This document shows positions 26,781-34,988 of a stretch of DNA of 64,000 nt, piece after piece. The notes beneath the pieces were generated by a model that was not told where the DNA came from, did no database searches, and saw nothing but the letters and a program-made list of their open reading frames with translations. The stretch spans positions 1 to 64,000 of the forward strand of contig JBEAXK010000070.1 of NCBI GenBank assembly GCA_041159865.1, written 5' to 3'. The first letter of the stretch is position 1, and every line of letters starts with the position of its first letter. This DNA is from BJGN01 sp041159865 (GTDB taxonomy: Bacteria > Bacteroidota > Bacteroidia > Chitinophagales > Saprospiraceae). The translations under genes and the position numbers were made by a program.

Positions 26781-28238
26781 ATGACGATTCTTCTTGTAAT
26801 AATTAGTGTCATCCTCATTGCTATTATCGTTGTGCAGATTGGTAAGGTTACCGAACTTGCAGCTAAAATAAGGGGAGAAGAAGAAATGCAATATGAAGTT
26901 AATCGCAGTCAGGGTGGCTACATGATTCTCTTTTTAGTTGTGTTTTTAGTTGGATGTGTCGTTTCTGCATTTTATTTTAAAAATTACATGTTTGGGTATG
27001 GACCTCATACCCCTGCCTCTGAACATGGTTCTATTTTAGATAAAATGTTTAATGTTACGCTTTTTTTTACGGGTATTGTATTTGTTATTACCCATATCCT
27101 TTTATTTTATTTTGGATGGAAATATAGTGCTAGAAAGGGGAGAAAAGCATTATTTATTCCTCATGATAATAAACTTGAAATCATTTGGACGGCTATACCT
27201 GCCGTTGTAATGACTTTTTTAGTAGTAGGTGGTTTAGATGCATGGAACGAAGTTATGGCAGACGTATCTTCTGATGATAATTATCTTGAAATTGAGGCAA
27301 CTGGATTTCAATTTGGTTGGAATTTAAGATATCCGGGTGCAGATGGATTAATTGGGGAGAAAAATTACAAACTAATAAGTAGCGAAAATCCTTTAGGTCA
27401 GAATTGGAAGGATGAAAAAAACTTAGATGATTTTTTAGCAACTGAACTTGTTCTTCCAATTGGTCAAAAAGTAAGAGTAAGAATTACAGCTCAGGATGTG
27501 TTACATAATTTTTATTTACCTCATTTTAGAGTTAAAATGGATGCAATTCCTGGTATGCCCACTTATTTTGTATTTACTCCAACAAAAACTACCGAAGAAT
27601 ATCGTCAGGAATTAAAAGGGTATCCAGAGTATAACGTGCCTGACCCTGCTGATCCTGAGAAAATGCTTTGGGAAACATTTGAATATGAGTTAGCTTGTGC
27701 TGAATTATGTGGTCGGGGTCATTACAGTATGAAACGACCCGTTAAGATAGTTTCTCAAGAGGAATATGAGACCTGGTTATCCACTCAGTCTTCTTATTAT
27801 TTCTCTAACATCCGTTTCAAAGAAAATGACCCTTGGACAGACAAATTATTTAATTCTGAGGTAGAGAAAAAGAAAGATTTATTTACAACTGCATTTGCCG
27901 TGGAAAATATAGGTAAGGATTTACCTGTTGAAGGTATTAGATTTAAAGGTGATAAAGAAGTTAGCTTAACTGGATCTTCTAAAGAAGAATTAATTTTACT
28001 GGCAGATATGCTTAAAGGTAAATCTGGTAGTAAGGTTAAATTATCAGTTACGGTACCCTCTGAGGATAATAATTTAATAGCTGATGCAGAAGGCAAAGCA
28101 AATTTAATAGTAGATGTATTAATTGCAAATGGAGTTAATGCTTCACAAGTTGAAGTTGCCCCTGTTTCTGTAGCTGCCGAAGACAATACGACAACTAAAT
28201 GGGTATTTACTCTGTTAGGTGCTGGACTTTCATTATAA
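26781..28238 (+). CDS. coxB: Cytochrome c oxidase subunit II with unusual C-terminal extension
   Basis: The 485-residue CuA-bearing subunit that receives electrons for the oxidase. Hydrophobic segments lie at about 1-22, 45-72, 88-118 and 130-155, one or two more than the classical two. The cupredoxin domain carries the full CuA set: a histidine in VLHNFYLPHFRVKMDAIPGM (about 235-255), then Cys306, Glu308, Cys310, His314 and Met317 in CAELCGRGHYSM. After residue about 380 there is a roughly 100-residue extension without heme motif (no CxxCH). Its pattern loosely recalls an OmpA-like fold: a strand, then ELILLADMLKGKSGSKVKLSV and ANLIVDVLIANGVNASQVEV. Gene spacing to coxA is 28 bp. Confidence 0.92.
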   Translation: MTILLVIISVILIAIIVVQIGKVTELAAKIRGEEEMQYEVNRSQGGYMILFLVVFLVGCVVSAFYFKNYMFGYGPHTPASEHGSILDKMFNVTLFFTGIVFVITHILLFYFGWKYSARKGRKALFIPHDNKLEIIWTAIPAVVMTFLVVGGLDAWNEVMADVSSDDNYLEIEATGFQFGWNLRYPGADGLIGEKNYKLISSENPLGQNWKDEKNLDDFLATELVLPIGQKVRVRITAQDVLHNFYLPHFRVKMDAIPGMPTYFVFTPTKTTEEYRQELKGYPEYNVPDPADPEKMLWETFEYELACAELCGRGHYSMKRPVKIVSQEEYETWLSTQSSYYFSNIRFKENDPWTDKLFNSEVEKKKDLFTTAFAVENIGKDLPVEGIRFKGDKEVSLTGSSKEELILLADMLKGKSGSKVKLSVTVPSEDNNLIADAEGKANLIVDVLIANGVNASQVEVAPVSVAAEDNTTTKWVFTLLGAGLSL

Positions 28239-28266
28239 TCAAAACAAACAAAAAAAATCAGAACTA

Positions 28267-30123
28267 ATGGCAAATGTTTTAACTGCTGCTCCACATTCAG
28301 AAGAAGATGTTTTGATTGAACAAATGGGATATGATGATCATTTCCATGAGCACCATGATGGTGACAAGTTTCAATCTAATTTTATTACTACCTATATTTT
28401 TAGTCAAGATCATAAAATGATCGCTAAACAATTCCTCATAACAGGTATGTTCTGGGGTGTTATTGGTGGTTTAATGTCTCTCGTATTTAGGCTTCAACTT
28501 GGTTTTCCAGAGGAAAGTATGGCTTGGCTTAAACCTGTTTTAGGCAGATGGATTGAGATAAACGCTGAAACAGGAATGGGTGCTCTCTCTCCTGATTTTT
28601 ATTATGCATTGGTTACCATGCATGGTACTATTTTGGTGTTTTTCGTACTCACTGCTGGATTGAGTGGTACTTTTAGTAACCTCTTGATTCCACTACAGCT
28701 TGGCGCAAGAGATATGGCTTCTCCTCTCTTAAATATGATGTCATATTGGTTTTTCTTCCTTGCGGGTCTAATCATGTTTATTTCATTATTTTTAAATACA
28801 GGGCCTTTTTCTGGTGGATGGACTGCTTATCCTCCCTTGAGTGCCTTGCCACAAGCGAGTACAGGTTCTGGTGCCGGTATGACTTTATGGTTAGTTAGTT
28901 TAGTGTTCTTTGTTGTATCGGTGCTGTTAGGTGGTATCAATTATATTACAACGGTATTAAATCTGAGAACAAAAGGGATGAATATGTGGAGAATGCCTCT
29001 AACCATCTGGGCATTTTTCGTTACTGCAATATTAGGTTTATTATCATTTCCAGTATTAGCCTCTGCCTTTTTCCTGGTTATGTGTGACAGAGGTTTAGGA
29101 ACTAGTTTTTTCTTGAATGAAATCTTTATCGGTGGTCAGGCTTTAGATCATGTGGGTGGAAGTCCCGTATTATATCAGCATTTATTTTGGTTTTTAGGAC
29201 ACCCTGAAGTGTATATTATCATATTACCTGCTATGGGTATCGTTTCTGAAGTTCTCGCTGTTCACAGCCGCAAGCCTGTATTCGGTTATAAAGCCATGGT
29301 ATTTTCTATATTAGCTATTGGCTTTTTATCCTTCATTGTGTGGGCTCACCACATGTTCATGTCAGGAGTTAATCCTTTTATATCTAATTTTTTCGTTGTA
29401 TTTACTTTGATTATAGCAGTACCTTCAGCCGTTAAAGTATTTAACTGGATTGCAACCTTATTTGGAGGAAATATTAGATTTACTGCTGCTAGTTTATTCG
29501 GTATTGGTTTTGTTTCGATGTTTATTTCAGGTGGTCTCACAGGTATTTTCCTTGGGAACTCAGCTATTGATATTCAAATGCACGATACTTATTTTGTAGT
29601 AGCTCACTTCCATATTGTTATGGGTGTTGCTGCATTTTTTGGTATGTTCGCTGGTGTTTATCATTGGTTTCCTAAAATGTATGGAAGATTTATGAATGAA
29701 ACATTGGGTAAACTTCATTTCTGGGGTACAATGGTTGGAGCATATCTAATTTTCTGGCCTATGCATTATATTGGTATGGCAGGTGTACCCAGAAGATATT
29801 ATCGTTTTGATACCTTCCAGTCGTTTTCTCAGTTTGATGATATGAATAAATTTATTACCATAGCAGCGATTATTACATTTGGATTTCAATTAATCCTTAT
29901 AATTAATTTCTTCTACAGTATATGGTACGGAAAAAAGGTTACAGAAAGAAATCCTTGGGGTGCTACTACCTTGGAATGGACGACTGAAGTTGATCCCGGT
30001 CATGGTAACTGGGCAGGTAAATTACCTGTAGTACACCGATGGGCTTACGATTACGGTAAGGATGGTCAGGAGTTCATTTCCCAGATTACCCCTTTGAAGG
30101 AAGGGGAAACAAATGATCATTAA
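28267..30123 (+). CDS. coxA: Cytochrome c oxidase subunit I
   Basis: Catalytic heme-copper subunit of about 618 residues with at least twelve helices. Diagnostic motifs include MHGTILVFFV, the WFLGHPEVYI helix whose His and Tyr form the CuB-linked pair, WAHHMF with two further CuB histidines, and MHDTYFVVAHFHIV with the heme ligands. It reduces oxygen to water and pumps protons. The frame extends upstream to a GTG (28219) inside coxB; the ATG at 28267 (MANVLTAAP) is preferred because it follows the coxB stop and starts the usual N-terminus. Confidence 0.95.
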   Translation: MANVLTAAPHSEEDVLIEQMGYDDHFHEHHDGDKFQSNFITTYIFSQDHKMIAKQFLITGMFWGVIGGLMSLVFRLQLGFPEESMAWLKPVLGRWIEINAETGMGALSPDFYYALVTMHGTILVFFVLTAGLSGTFSNLLIPLQLGARDMASPLLNMMSYWFFFLAGLIMFISLFLNTGPFSGGWTAYPPLSALPQASTGSGAGMTLWLVSLVFFVVSVLLGGINYITTVLNLRTKGMNMWRMPLTIWAFFVTAILGLLSFPVLASAFFLVMCDRGLGTSFFLNEIFIGGQALDHVGGSPVLYQHLFWFLGHPEVYIIILPAMGIVSEVLAVHSRKPVFGYKAMVFSILAIGFLSFIVWAHHMFMSGVNPFISNFFVVFTLIIAVPSAVKVFNWIATLFGGNIRFTAASLFGIGFVSMFISGGLTGIFLGNSAIDIQMHDTYFVVAHFHIVMGVAAFFGMFAGVYHWFPKMYGRFMNETLGKLHFWGTMVGAYLIFWPMHYIGMAGVPRRYYRFDTFQSFSQFDDMNKFITIAAIITFGFQLILIINFFYSIWYGKKVTERNPWGATTLEWTTEVDPGHGNWAGKLPVVHRWAYDYGKDGQEFISQITPLKEGETNDH

Positions 30124-30171
30124 TATAGAAAGGTTTAATATTTATTTATTTAAACTTAATATTTCAAAAAG

Positions 30172-31077
30172 ATGAACCTGCAATCAGGTACTCTTAAAAG
30201 AGAGAAAAAACAATGGATTTCTGATATAATCGATTTTACTCAACTGGTAAAATTTCGACTTACTCTGACTGTTGTTTTTTCTTCTCTTATGGCTTATTGG
30301 ATTGCGCTACCCCTAGATCGGTCTATGGGTTATAAATTACTTTCTTTTATTTTAGGGGGATTTTTAGTTACCGCTGCAGCAAATGTCTTAAATCAGGTTT
30401 TAGAGAAAAACCATGATGCATTAATGTCCAGAACTTCTAAAAGGCCTCTTCCAAGTGGTCGTATGACTGAGTCAAATGCTATTTTGATTGCAGGTCTGAT
30501 GAGTGTATTTGGTCTTATTTTATTAGCTACTTTAAATCTTTGGTCCGCCGTATTAGGAGCTATTTCTTTATTGATATATGCCTTTATATATACTCCTTTA
30601 AAACGCGTTTCTTCAGTTGCCGTTTTTGTTGGAGCTATTCCTGGTGCTTTACCCGTTCTAATTGGGACTGTGTCTGCACAAGGTTATTTAAGTACGTTAG
30701 GATTGTGTTTATTTGCCATTCAGTTCTTCTGGCAGTTTCCACATTTCTGGGCAATTTCATGGTTGGGTCATCAGGATTATATCCGGGCAGGTTTTAAAAT
30801 CACACCTACACTAGGACTTTCTCCAACAAATAGAACCGGTTTTCAAGCGTTTATCTATGCTTTATTTTTATTACCAGTTTACGGACTTTGTCAATATTTT
30901 GGAGTTGCTGGTTTCACTGCATTGATTATTTATTTATCATTTTCCCTGGTTTATATGATATTAAGTTTCAGGTTATATTCTGCAAATACCAGGAAAGCTG
31001 CAATGATTCTATTGTTTTTTTCGTTTTTTTATATTCCTATTATTTTAGGTGTATTTTTAATTGATAAATTTAACTAA
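30172..31077 (+). CDS. ctaB: Protoheme IX farnesyltransferase (heme O synthase)
   Basis: A 301-residue UbiA-type prenyltransferase that adds a farnesyl group to heme b, giving heme O for the oxidase (and heme A if a ctaA gene exists elsewhere). The family block reads NVLNQVLEKNHDALMSRT followed by RPLPSGRM, with the usual polar residues around 85-110, and a second block is WQFPHFWAISWLGHQDY. About eight helices. Located between coxA and the first COX3 gene, as expected for assembly. No ctaA is seen in this window. Confidence 0.93.
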   Translation: MNLQSGTLKREKKQWISDIIDFTQLVKFRLTLTVVFSSLMAYWIALPLDRSMGYKLLSFILGGFLVTAAANVLNQVLEKNHDALMSRTSKRPLPSGRMTESNAILIAGLMSVFGLILLATLNLWSAVLGAISLLIYAFIYTPLKRVSSVAVFVGAIPGALPVLIGTVSAQGYLSTLGLCLFAIQFFWQFPHFWAISWLGHQDYIRAGFKITPTLGLSPTNRTGFQAFIYALFLLPVYGLCQYFGVAGFTALIIYLSFSLVYMILSFRLYSANTRKAAMILLFFSFFYIPIILGVFLIDKFN

Positions 31078-31087
31078 AAGTAAAATT

Positions 31088-31672
31088 ATGTCTGCTTTTG
31101 AAAATGCGTTATATAACAGGAATAAGATTCACCCACAGAAATTTGCCTTGTTGGTAAGTTGTGCCAGTGTTGTCATGTTATTTGCTGCTTTAACCAGCGC
31201 TTATGTGGTTCGTCAGGCAGCAGGTAATTGGCTTGAATTTCCACTCCCTGCATATTTTCTTTACAGTACAGTTACTTTATTGATTAGTAGTATAAGTTTA
31301 CATTTTTCTTACAAAGGATTTATATCTGGAAATAGTACCCAATATAAAATGTTATTATTGCTAACTTTTGTACTTGGAATTTTATTTATATTTCTTCAAT
31401 ACAGAGGTTGGATAGCACTTGTTGGATTAGGTGTTGAATTAGGAACTAATCCGTCCGGGTCATTCTTATATGTATTGTCAGGGTTACATGCTGCACATAT
31501 TTTAGGAGGGTTAGCTGCACTTTTTGTAGCTATTTTACATGCTTTTATTTTGCCTTATGAGGTTACGGCTAAACGTAAATTGCGTTTTGAAATGACACAA
31601 ATATATTGGCATTTTGTTGATATATTATGGATATACTTAATCGTTTTTTTATGGTTACAACAACAATCGTAA
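31088..31672 (+). CDS. Cytochrome c oxidase subunit III, first copy
   Basis: A COX3-family membrane protein of 194 residues with five helices. The start NALYNRNKIHPQKFALLVSC is typical of the Bacteroidota short COX3, and the motifs LSGLHAAHILGGL and IYWHFVDILWIYL mark the family. It probably pairs with the longer COX3 that follows after 30 bp, a usual arrangement in this phylum. The frame also opens at 31061, within ctaB, but the ATG at 31088 lies 10 bp past the ctaB stop and is preferred. It resembles the orphan protein at 8378-9001. Confidence 0.9.
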   Translation: MSAFENALYNRNKIHPQKFALLVSCASVVMLFAALTSAYVVRQAAGNWLEFPLPAYFLYSTVTLLISSISLHFSYKGFISGNSTQYKMLLLLTFVLGILFIFLQYRGWIALVGLGVELGTNPSGSFLYVLSGLHAAHILGGLAALFVAILHAFILPYEVTAKRKLRFEMTQIYWHFVDILWIYLIVFLWLQQQS

Positions 31673-31702
31673 GAAATCATTTTAATTTTTAAAATTTTAG
31701 GA

Positions 31703-32632
31703 ATGGAGACAACTGAAAATGCGCTGCATCAGCATAGTGAAAATCATGGTGGTTCTTGGGAAGGAGCTACTTCACCCTTCAATGTTAGTTATGGTAAATT
31801 GATGATGTGGTATTTTTTACTTTCTGATGCATTTACTTTTGCTGGTTTTTTAATTGCTTATGGAGCTCTGCGTTTTAGTAGTCCCAGTTGGCCTGTGCCA
31901 GATTTTGTTTTTTCTACTGCCCCTTTTGGAATCCATGATGCACCGCTCATATTTGTGACTATTATGTCTTTCTTGTTAATTATTTCTTCAGTTACAATGG
32001 TTAGAGCCGTTCAAGAAGGTCATAGAGAGAATAAGAAGGGGGTTGTATTTTGGATGTTACTAACCATTATTGGTGGTGCAGGCTTTTTAGGTTGTCAGGC
32101 TTGGGAATGGACAAATCTTATTGGTAAGGAACACATGTCTGTAACTACTAATCCTTTCGGAAGTCATGTGAACTCAGGCGTTTATTTGGACGAAAAGGGG
32201 AATCCCTCCTCAGAAACATTTAAAGCTGGCGCTTCTTATTTAATGCATAAATCGGAAGAGGGTGGTCATGATGGTGATCATTCTGAAGGACATCACGCTT
32301 TAGCAAAAGGGGATCATCCTAATGCCTTTGTTGATGATGCTGGATTCATTCATAGAAAGTTTAAGGTGACTTCTGGTCCAAATACAGGTGCTGTTGAAAT
32401 TGAAGAGTTTGGTCCGAAAGCCTTCGGAGCATTATTCTTTTTCATTACTGGATTTCATGGCTTTCACGTATTATCAGGGGTAGCTTTTCTTTTAATTATT
32501 ATGATTAATGTTGCGAGTGGTGTTTATGCCGCCAGAAAAAATGGATATGAAATGGTTGAAAAAATTGGTCTTTACTGGCACTTTGTGGATCTGGTTTGGG
32601 TTTTTGTTTTCCTCGTTTTCTATTTATTCTAA
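31703..32632 (+). CDS. Cytochrome c oxidase subunit III, second copy with His-rich loop
   Basis: A COX3-family subunit of 309 residues. Helices lie at about 33-56, 80-102, 113-135, 241-270 and 283-309; the family motifs are GFHGFHVLSGV and LYWHFVDLVWVFVFL. Between the third and fourth of these helices is an exposed segment of roughly 95 residues (143-236), rich in His, Asp and Gly. Histidines lie at 182, 189, 193, 197, 198, 205 and 217. Classical COX3 has a short loop there, so this is an addition, though related Bacteroidota proteins may share it. Starts 30 bp after the first COX3. Confidence 0.9.
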   Translation: METTENALHQHSENHGGSWEGATSPFNVSYGKLMMWYFLLSDAFTFAGFLIAYGALRFSSPSWPVPDFVFSTAPFGIHDAPLIFVTIMSFLLIISSVTMVRAVQEGHRENKKGVVFWMLLTIIGGAGFLGCQAWEWTNLIGKEHMSVTTNPFGSHVNSGVYLDEKGNPSSETFKAGASYLMHKSEEGGHDGDHSEGHHALAKGDHPNAFVDDAGFIHRKFKVTSGPNTGAVEIEEFGPKAFGALFFFITGFHGFHVLSGVAFLLIIMINVASGVYAARKNGYEMVEKIGLYWHFVDLVWVFVFLVFYLF

Positions 32633-32660
32633 TTTTTTTTTCATTTTTAATTTTTGATTT

Positions 32661-33080
32661 ATGAGTCATAAAACATACGAAGAAAGTAAAAAAGCAGTCG
32701 TAAAAGGGTTATTCTTATTAGGCTTCGTTACTTTAATTGAAGTTTTTATTTCGCTTTTTGGCAAGGGACATATTATTCCAGGTATTAATGATATTACTTG
32801 GTTGGCTTATCCTGTAGGATTGATTATTGCAATCTTATCTATTTATAAAGCTTATTTTATTATTTATGAATTTATGCACATGGCTTATGAGGTTAAAGGA
32901 TTAGCATTAACCGTTTTATTGCCAACCTCATTATTAATTTGGGCTTTAATTGCTTTTTTCCAAGAAGGTACTGCTTGGAAAGCCAGAAGAGAATTTGTGA
33001 AGGAAAAAAATGCAAAAACAATTGAACCATCTAAAGGTAATCAAGGTTACTTGGATGATAATTCACTGTTTCGTCTTTAA
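32661..33080 (+). CDS. Cytochrome c oxidase subunit IV family protein
   Basis: A small membrane protein of 139 residues with three helices (about 14-30, 45-68 and 78-97) in the arrangement of the prokaryotic subunit IV family, with YEESKKAVVKGLFLLGFVT and AYFIIYEFMHMAYE as family-like stretches. A charged tail of about 40 residues points to the cytoplasm. Such subunits stabilise the oxidase and carry no cofactor. Its place directly after the two COX3 genes supports the call. Confidence 0.85.
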   Translation: MSHKTYEESKKAVVKGLFLLGFVTLIEVFISLFGKGHIIPGINDITWLAYPVGLIIAILSIYKAYFIIYEFMHMAYEVKGLALTVLLPTSLLIWALIAFFQEGTAWKARREFVKEKNAKTIEPSKGNQGYLDDNSLFRL

Positions 33081-33088
33081 TTTTATTT

Positions 33089-33703
33089 ATGTCCAGTAAA
33101 TCAATTTGGCAATTTATTTTTCTTTTGGCTATATTCGGTGGTGTTCCTGTTGTTAGTTGGTATTATCTGCAAACAGGATTGGATTATCGGATAAAGGCAT
33201 TATCAGAACTTGGCAATCTCGGTCCAATGCAAAAAGAAACAAGGGTTACTTTTGATAAATTGGTTTGCTCTCCTGAAAAAGTAAAAGGTAAAGTTCATGT
33301 GGGTGTATGGTTTCCTGAAGGTTTTGAAAATATCGATGCTTCACTAAAATATTTCGATGAGCTGTATGAACAATTTAAAAGTAGAACAGATATAACTTTT
33401 TATGTTTATTCAAATTCTTCTTCTCCTGATTCTTTAATTAGTTTTTCAAAGAAATTTAACTTTTTTCCGTCACCAATCATTTCTTTTTTTCCTGATTTAG
33501 GTGTTCAAAGGGTTTATTATTTTATGAAACCAGAAAAGGGAGAAATTCCAGTAGCTCTCGTTGATACTTCTGGAGTTGTAAGAAAACATTATGATCTTTC
33601 TTCAGGCAAGCAGTTAACCAGATTAACAGAGCATCTGGCTATGTTATTGCCAATAGAATCTACCAGAGATGAATTAATTTTTAAAAGAGAGAAAGAGAAA
33701 TAG
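33089..33703 (+). CDS. SCO-like membrane-anchored protein lacking the copper-binding cysteines
   Basis: A 204-residue protein with one N-terminal membrane anchor (about 8-27) and a predicted thioredoxin-like outer domain: KGKVHVGVWFPEG would be the first strand and turn, and PVALVDTSGVVRKHYD the late strands. In Bacteroidota this slot, between subunit IV and DUF420, usually holds an SCO/SenC copper chaperone. Here the expected CxxxC after the first strand is absent; the only cysteine is Cys60, before that strand. If SCO-derived, it can no longer bind CuA copper in the known way. Assignment rests on position and fold pattern, so it is tentative. Confidence 0.6.
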   Translation: MSSKSIWQFIFLLAIFGGVPVVSWYYLQTGLDYRIKALSELGNLGPMQKETRVTFDKLVCSPEKVKGKVHVGVWFPEGFENIDASLKYFDELYEQFKSRTDITFYVYSNSSSPDSLISFSKKFNFFPSPIISFFPDLGVQRVYYFMKPEKGEIPVALVDTSGVVRKHYDLSSGKQLTRLTEHLAMLLPIESTRDELIFKREKEK

Positions 33704-33705
33704 TT

Positions 33706-34278
33706 ATGGATCAAAATATTTTGTTAGAAAAGAAACTAAACAGAGTGGCATACGCCCTTACCTTTGTTGTTTTATTATTGGTTGGTCTAATGCGACGTTT
33801 TAAATTAGATGTTGGGATTGATTTTAGTTTCCTTCCTCCCTTCCATGCTACTTTAAATGCATTAACCGCCGTAGTTCTTCTATTCGCTTTATATTTTATT
33901 AAATCTAATCAAATTGATTTGCATAAAAAATGTATGTTAACTGCACTTGGGTTATCCATTCTTTTTCTTCTTTCATATGTGGCGTATCATTTTACTACCC
34001 CAGAAACTTTATTTGGTGACATTAATCATGATGGACTGCTGGACGAGGGTGAATTACAGTTGGTTTCAGGTTCACGTACACCATATCTGATATTATTATT
34101 CTCGCATATAACTTTGGCGGCAATTAGTTTGCCATTCATACTTTTGACCTTTATCAGAGCTTATACTAATCAGTTTGATAAGCACAAAAAATTGGCTCGT
34201 TATGTCTTTCCAGTCTGGTTATATGTGGCTATTACGGGTCCACTTTGTTATTTTCTTTTAATGCCTTACTATACCTAA
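33706..34278 (+). CDS. DUF420 membrane protein with EF-hand-like insert
   Basis: A 190-residue protein with five hydrophobic segments and the DUF420 features PPFHATLNALTAVVLLFALYF and the conserved histidines in IDLHKKCM, SHITLA and FDKHKKLARY. DUF420 proteins (related to Bacillus YozB/CtaM) sit in oxidase clusters and are linked to oxidase maturation. In the loop after YVAYHFTTPETLFG it carries DINHDGLLDEGE (residues 105-116), a complete EF-hand calcium loop with Asp/Asn/Asp/Gly at 1, 3, 5 and 6 and Glu at 12. The gene starts 2 bp after the SCO-like gene, implying coupled translation. Confidence 0.85.
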   Translation: MDQNILLEKKLNRVAYALTFVVLLLVGLMRRFKLDVGIDFSFLPPFHATLNALTAVVLLFALYFIKSNQIDLHKKCMLTALGLSILFLLSYVAYHFTTPETLFGDINHDGLLDEGELQLVSGSRTPYLILLFSHITLAAISLPFILLTFIRAYTNQFDKHKKLARYVFPVWLYVAITGPLCYFLLMPYYT

Positions 34279-34288
34279 ATAATTATTT

Positions 34289-34519
34289 ATGAAAAATTGG
34301 ATTGTTTTGGGTTTCGTGTTTTTTTTTCTTTTAGTTGGCAGTGATATCTTAGCTCAGTGTCCTATGTGTAAGATGGCTGCTGAGAGTAATCTTAAAAATG
34401 GAGGATCTGCTGGTAAAGGTTTAAATGCTGGCATTCTTTATATGCTTCTTACACCCTATATTTTGGTAGGTGGACTGGCGTATTGGTGGCTTAAAAATAA
34501 GAAGAAAGTAGTTGAATAA
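34289..34519 (+). CDS. Small membrane protein with CPMC motif, oxidase-cluster associated
   Basis: A 76-residue protein with an N-terminal signal or anchor (residues 1-22), then QCPMCKMAAES, and a C-terminal helix (about 47-68) followed by a lysine-rich end. The CPMC pair just outside the membrane suggests a metal or thiol function, perhaps copper handling, but nothing proves this. It sits 10 bp after the DUF420 gene and 26 bp before the DUF423 gene. Being inside the oxidase operon is the main hint to its role. Not a known named family to me. Confidence 0.7.
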   Translation: MKNWIVLGFVFFFLLVGSDILAQCPMCKMAAESNLKNGGSAGKGLNAGILYMLLTPYILVGGLAYWWLKNKKKVVE

Positions 34520-34545
34520 TTTCGCATTCTTTTTATACTTCATTT

Positions 34546-34947
34546 ATGACTTCCTCTTTTAAATTTCATATTGTTTCAGGTTTATTTTTTGCCTGCTTTG
34601 CAGTTATTATAGGAGCTTTTGCAGCACATGGCTTAAAACCTTTATTATCCATAAAAGAAATTAATAATTTCGAAACAGGAGTTAAATATCAATTTTATCA
34701 TTCCTTTGCACTAATATTGGTTGGCTTCCTTTCTTTTCATATTCCTTCTCAAGTTTCTAAATTTAAATGGGCTGGATTTTGTTTCTTTTTGGGTATACTA
34801 TTGTTTTCTGGTTCTCTATATTTACTCTCAACCCAATCAATTTTTAATATTAGTATTCCACTTCTTGGTCCTATTACTCCTCTGGGCGGAGTGCTTTTAA
34901 TACTTGGCTGGGCATTATCTATTATTGGCGTTTTGAAATCACGCTAA
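34546..34947 (+). CDS. DUF423 family membrane protein
   Basis: A 133-residue protein with four helices. The family signature IIGAFAAHGLK, FETGVKYQFYHSFALI and GPITPLGGVLLILGW (YgdD/DUF423) is clear. The function is not established; it is widespread and often at the end of unrelated operons. It is the last gene of the respiratory run; its stop codon lies inside the hairpin that ends the operon. Confidence 0.88.
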   Translation: MTSSFKFHIVSGLFFACFAVIIGAFAAHGLKPLLSIKEINNFETGVKYQFYHSFALILVGFLSFHIPSQVSKFKWAGFCFFLGILLFSGSLYLLSTQSIFNISIPLLGPITPLGGVLLILGWALSIIGVLKSR

Positions 34948-34974
34948 GAGATTAATAAATTAATCTCCTAGCGT
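34941..34974. terminator. Bidirectional hairpin terminator between DUF423 and susD
   Basis: Two 16-base arms, ACGCTAAGAGATTAAT and ATTAATCTCCTAGCGT, pair with one mismatch around a two-base AA loop. The stem overlaps the DUF423 stop codon and precedes TATAATTTCTTT on the plus strand. It separates two convergent operons: the respiratory cluster and susC-susD. The T-run is imperfect, but stem strength and position support a shared terminator. Confidence 0.65.
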
Positions 34975-34988
34975 ATAATTTCTTTAAA

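Noticed and set aside
27797..28294. A 165-codon minus-strand open frame opposite coxB/coxA
   Set aside because: Its Ser/Thr/Leu-rich, low-complexity protein is a mirror of the coxB coding frame. coxB is strongly supported by CuA motifs.
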